Source of the DNA: RUG11462 sp045649405
Lineage (GTDB): Bacteria > Bacillota > Clostridia > Oscillospirales > Acutalibacteraceae
Direction of reading: 5' to 3'
NCBI GenBank assembly: GCA_045649405.1
Contig: JAZRPW010000055.1
Coordinates: 1-21,540, forward strand
DNA length: 21,540 nt
A model generated the notes under the pieces. That model did not search any database. It was not told where the DNA came from and saw nothing but the letters and a program-made list of their open reading frames with translations. A program made the translations under genes and the position numbers. Below, in pieces: positions 21,539 through 21,540 of this stretch. The number at the start of each line of letters is the position of its first letter. The first letter of the stretch is position 1.

Positions 21539-21540
21539 GT

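Noticed and set aside
1..21540. CRISPR arrays, insertion sequences, prophage genes, replication origins
   Set aside because: No regularly spaced direct repeats, no transposase or integrase reading frames and no DnaA-box clusters were seen.

Overview
The window comes from a low-GC Gram-positive anaerobe, most likely a gut-type member of the Clostridia. The evidence is the AT-rich coding, strong Shine-Dalgarno sites, U-rich intrinsic terminators, Gram-positive-style lipoprotein signal peptides, an rnfCDGEAB-apbE-NusG_II-Gx cluster, a clostridial SbcD/SbcC-like pair and a FolT-type ECF S component. I cannot assign genus or species.

Layout. (1) 1-175: the 3' end of a 5S rRNA, a tRNA-Asn(GTT) and a terminator, i.e. 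the tail of an rRNA operon. (2) About 200-5100: an accessory block of small membrane proteins and lipoproteins of unknown function, a zinc-ribbon membrane protein with a degenerate alpha/beta-hydrolase lipoprotein, a PAP2-family membrane protein coupled to an HTH membrane regulator, and a 45-aa protein that ends at a REP-like motif. Inside the block, 1274-1529 has no gene. It holds a consensus promoter followed by about 220 nt that fold on paper into a closed multi-helix RNA with a possible 10-bp pseudoknot, then a UUCG-loop terminator directly before the next ribosome binding site. This is the strongest candidate here for something undescribed. (3) 5167-6456: an ElaA-type acetyltransferase and a ZIP metal transporter. 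(4) 6458-9454, minus strand: a full-length LacZ. (5) 9531-13863: a tightly coupled operon of trmB, a CE4 deacetylase, an SbcD-like nuclease and a membrane-anchored SbcC-like ATPase. (6) 13887-20970: the Rnf operon with its FMN transferase (apbE), a NusG-II-domain protein and a Gx transporter. (7) 20977-21540, minus strand: a FolT-like ECF S component whose leader ends in an attenuator-like hairpin.

How the genes work together. RnfB, RnfC, RnfD, RnfG, RnfE and RnfA should form the ion-pumping ferredoxin:NAD+ oxidoreductase, and ApbE should load FMN onto RnfG and RnfD outside the membrane. Overlapping or closely abutting reading frames from rnfC to the Gx gene suggest one transcript. LacZ and the ZIP and ECF transporters are separate nutrient functions. 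Four of the terminators in the first 6.5 kb share the same CACACC-N4-GGTGTG stem core, and one promoter arrangement occurs twice. Function calls rest on motif recognition by eye. RNA structures are base-pairing read manually, without energy calculations.
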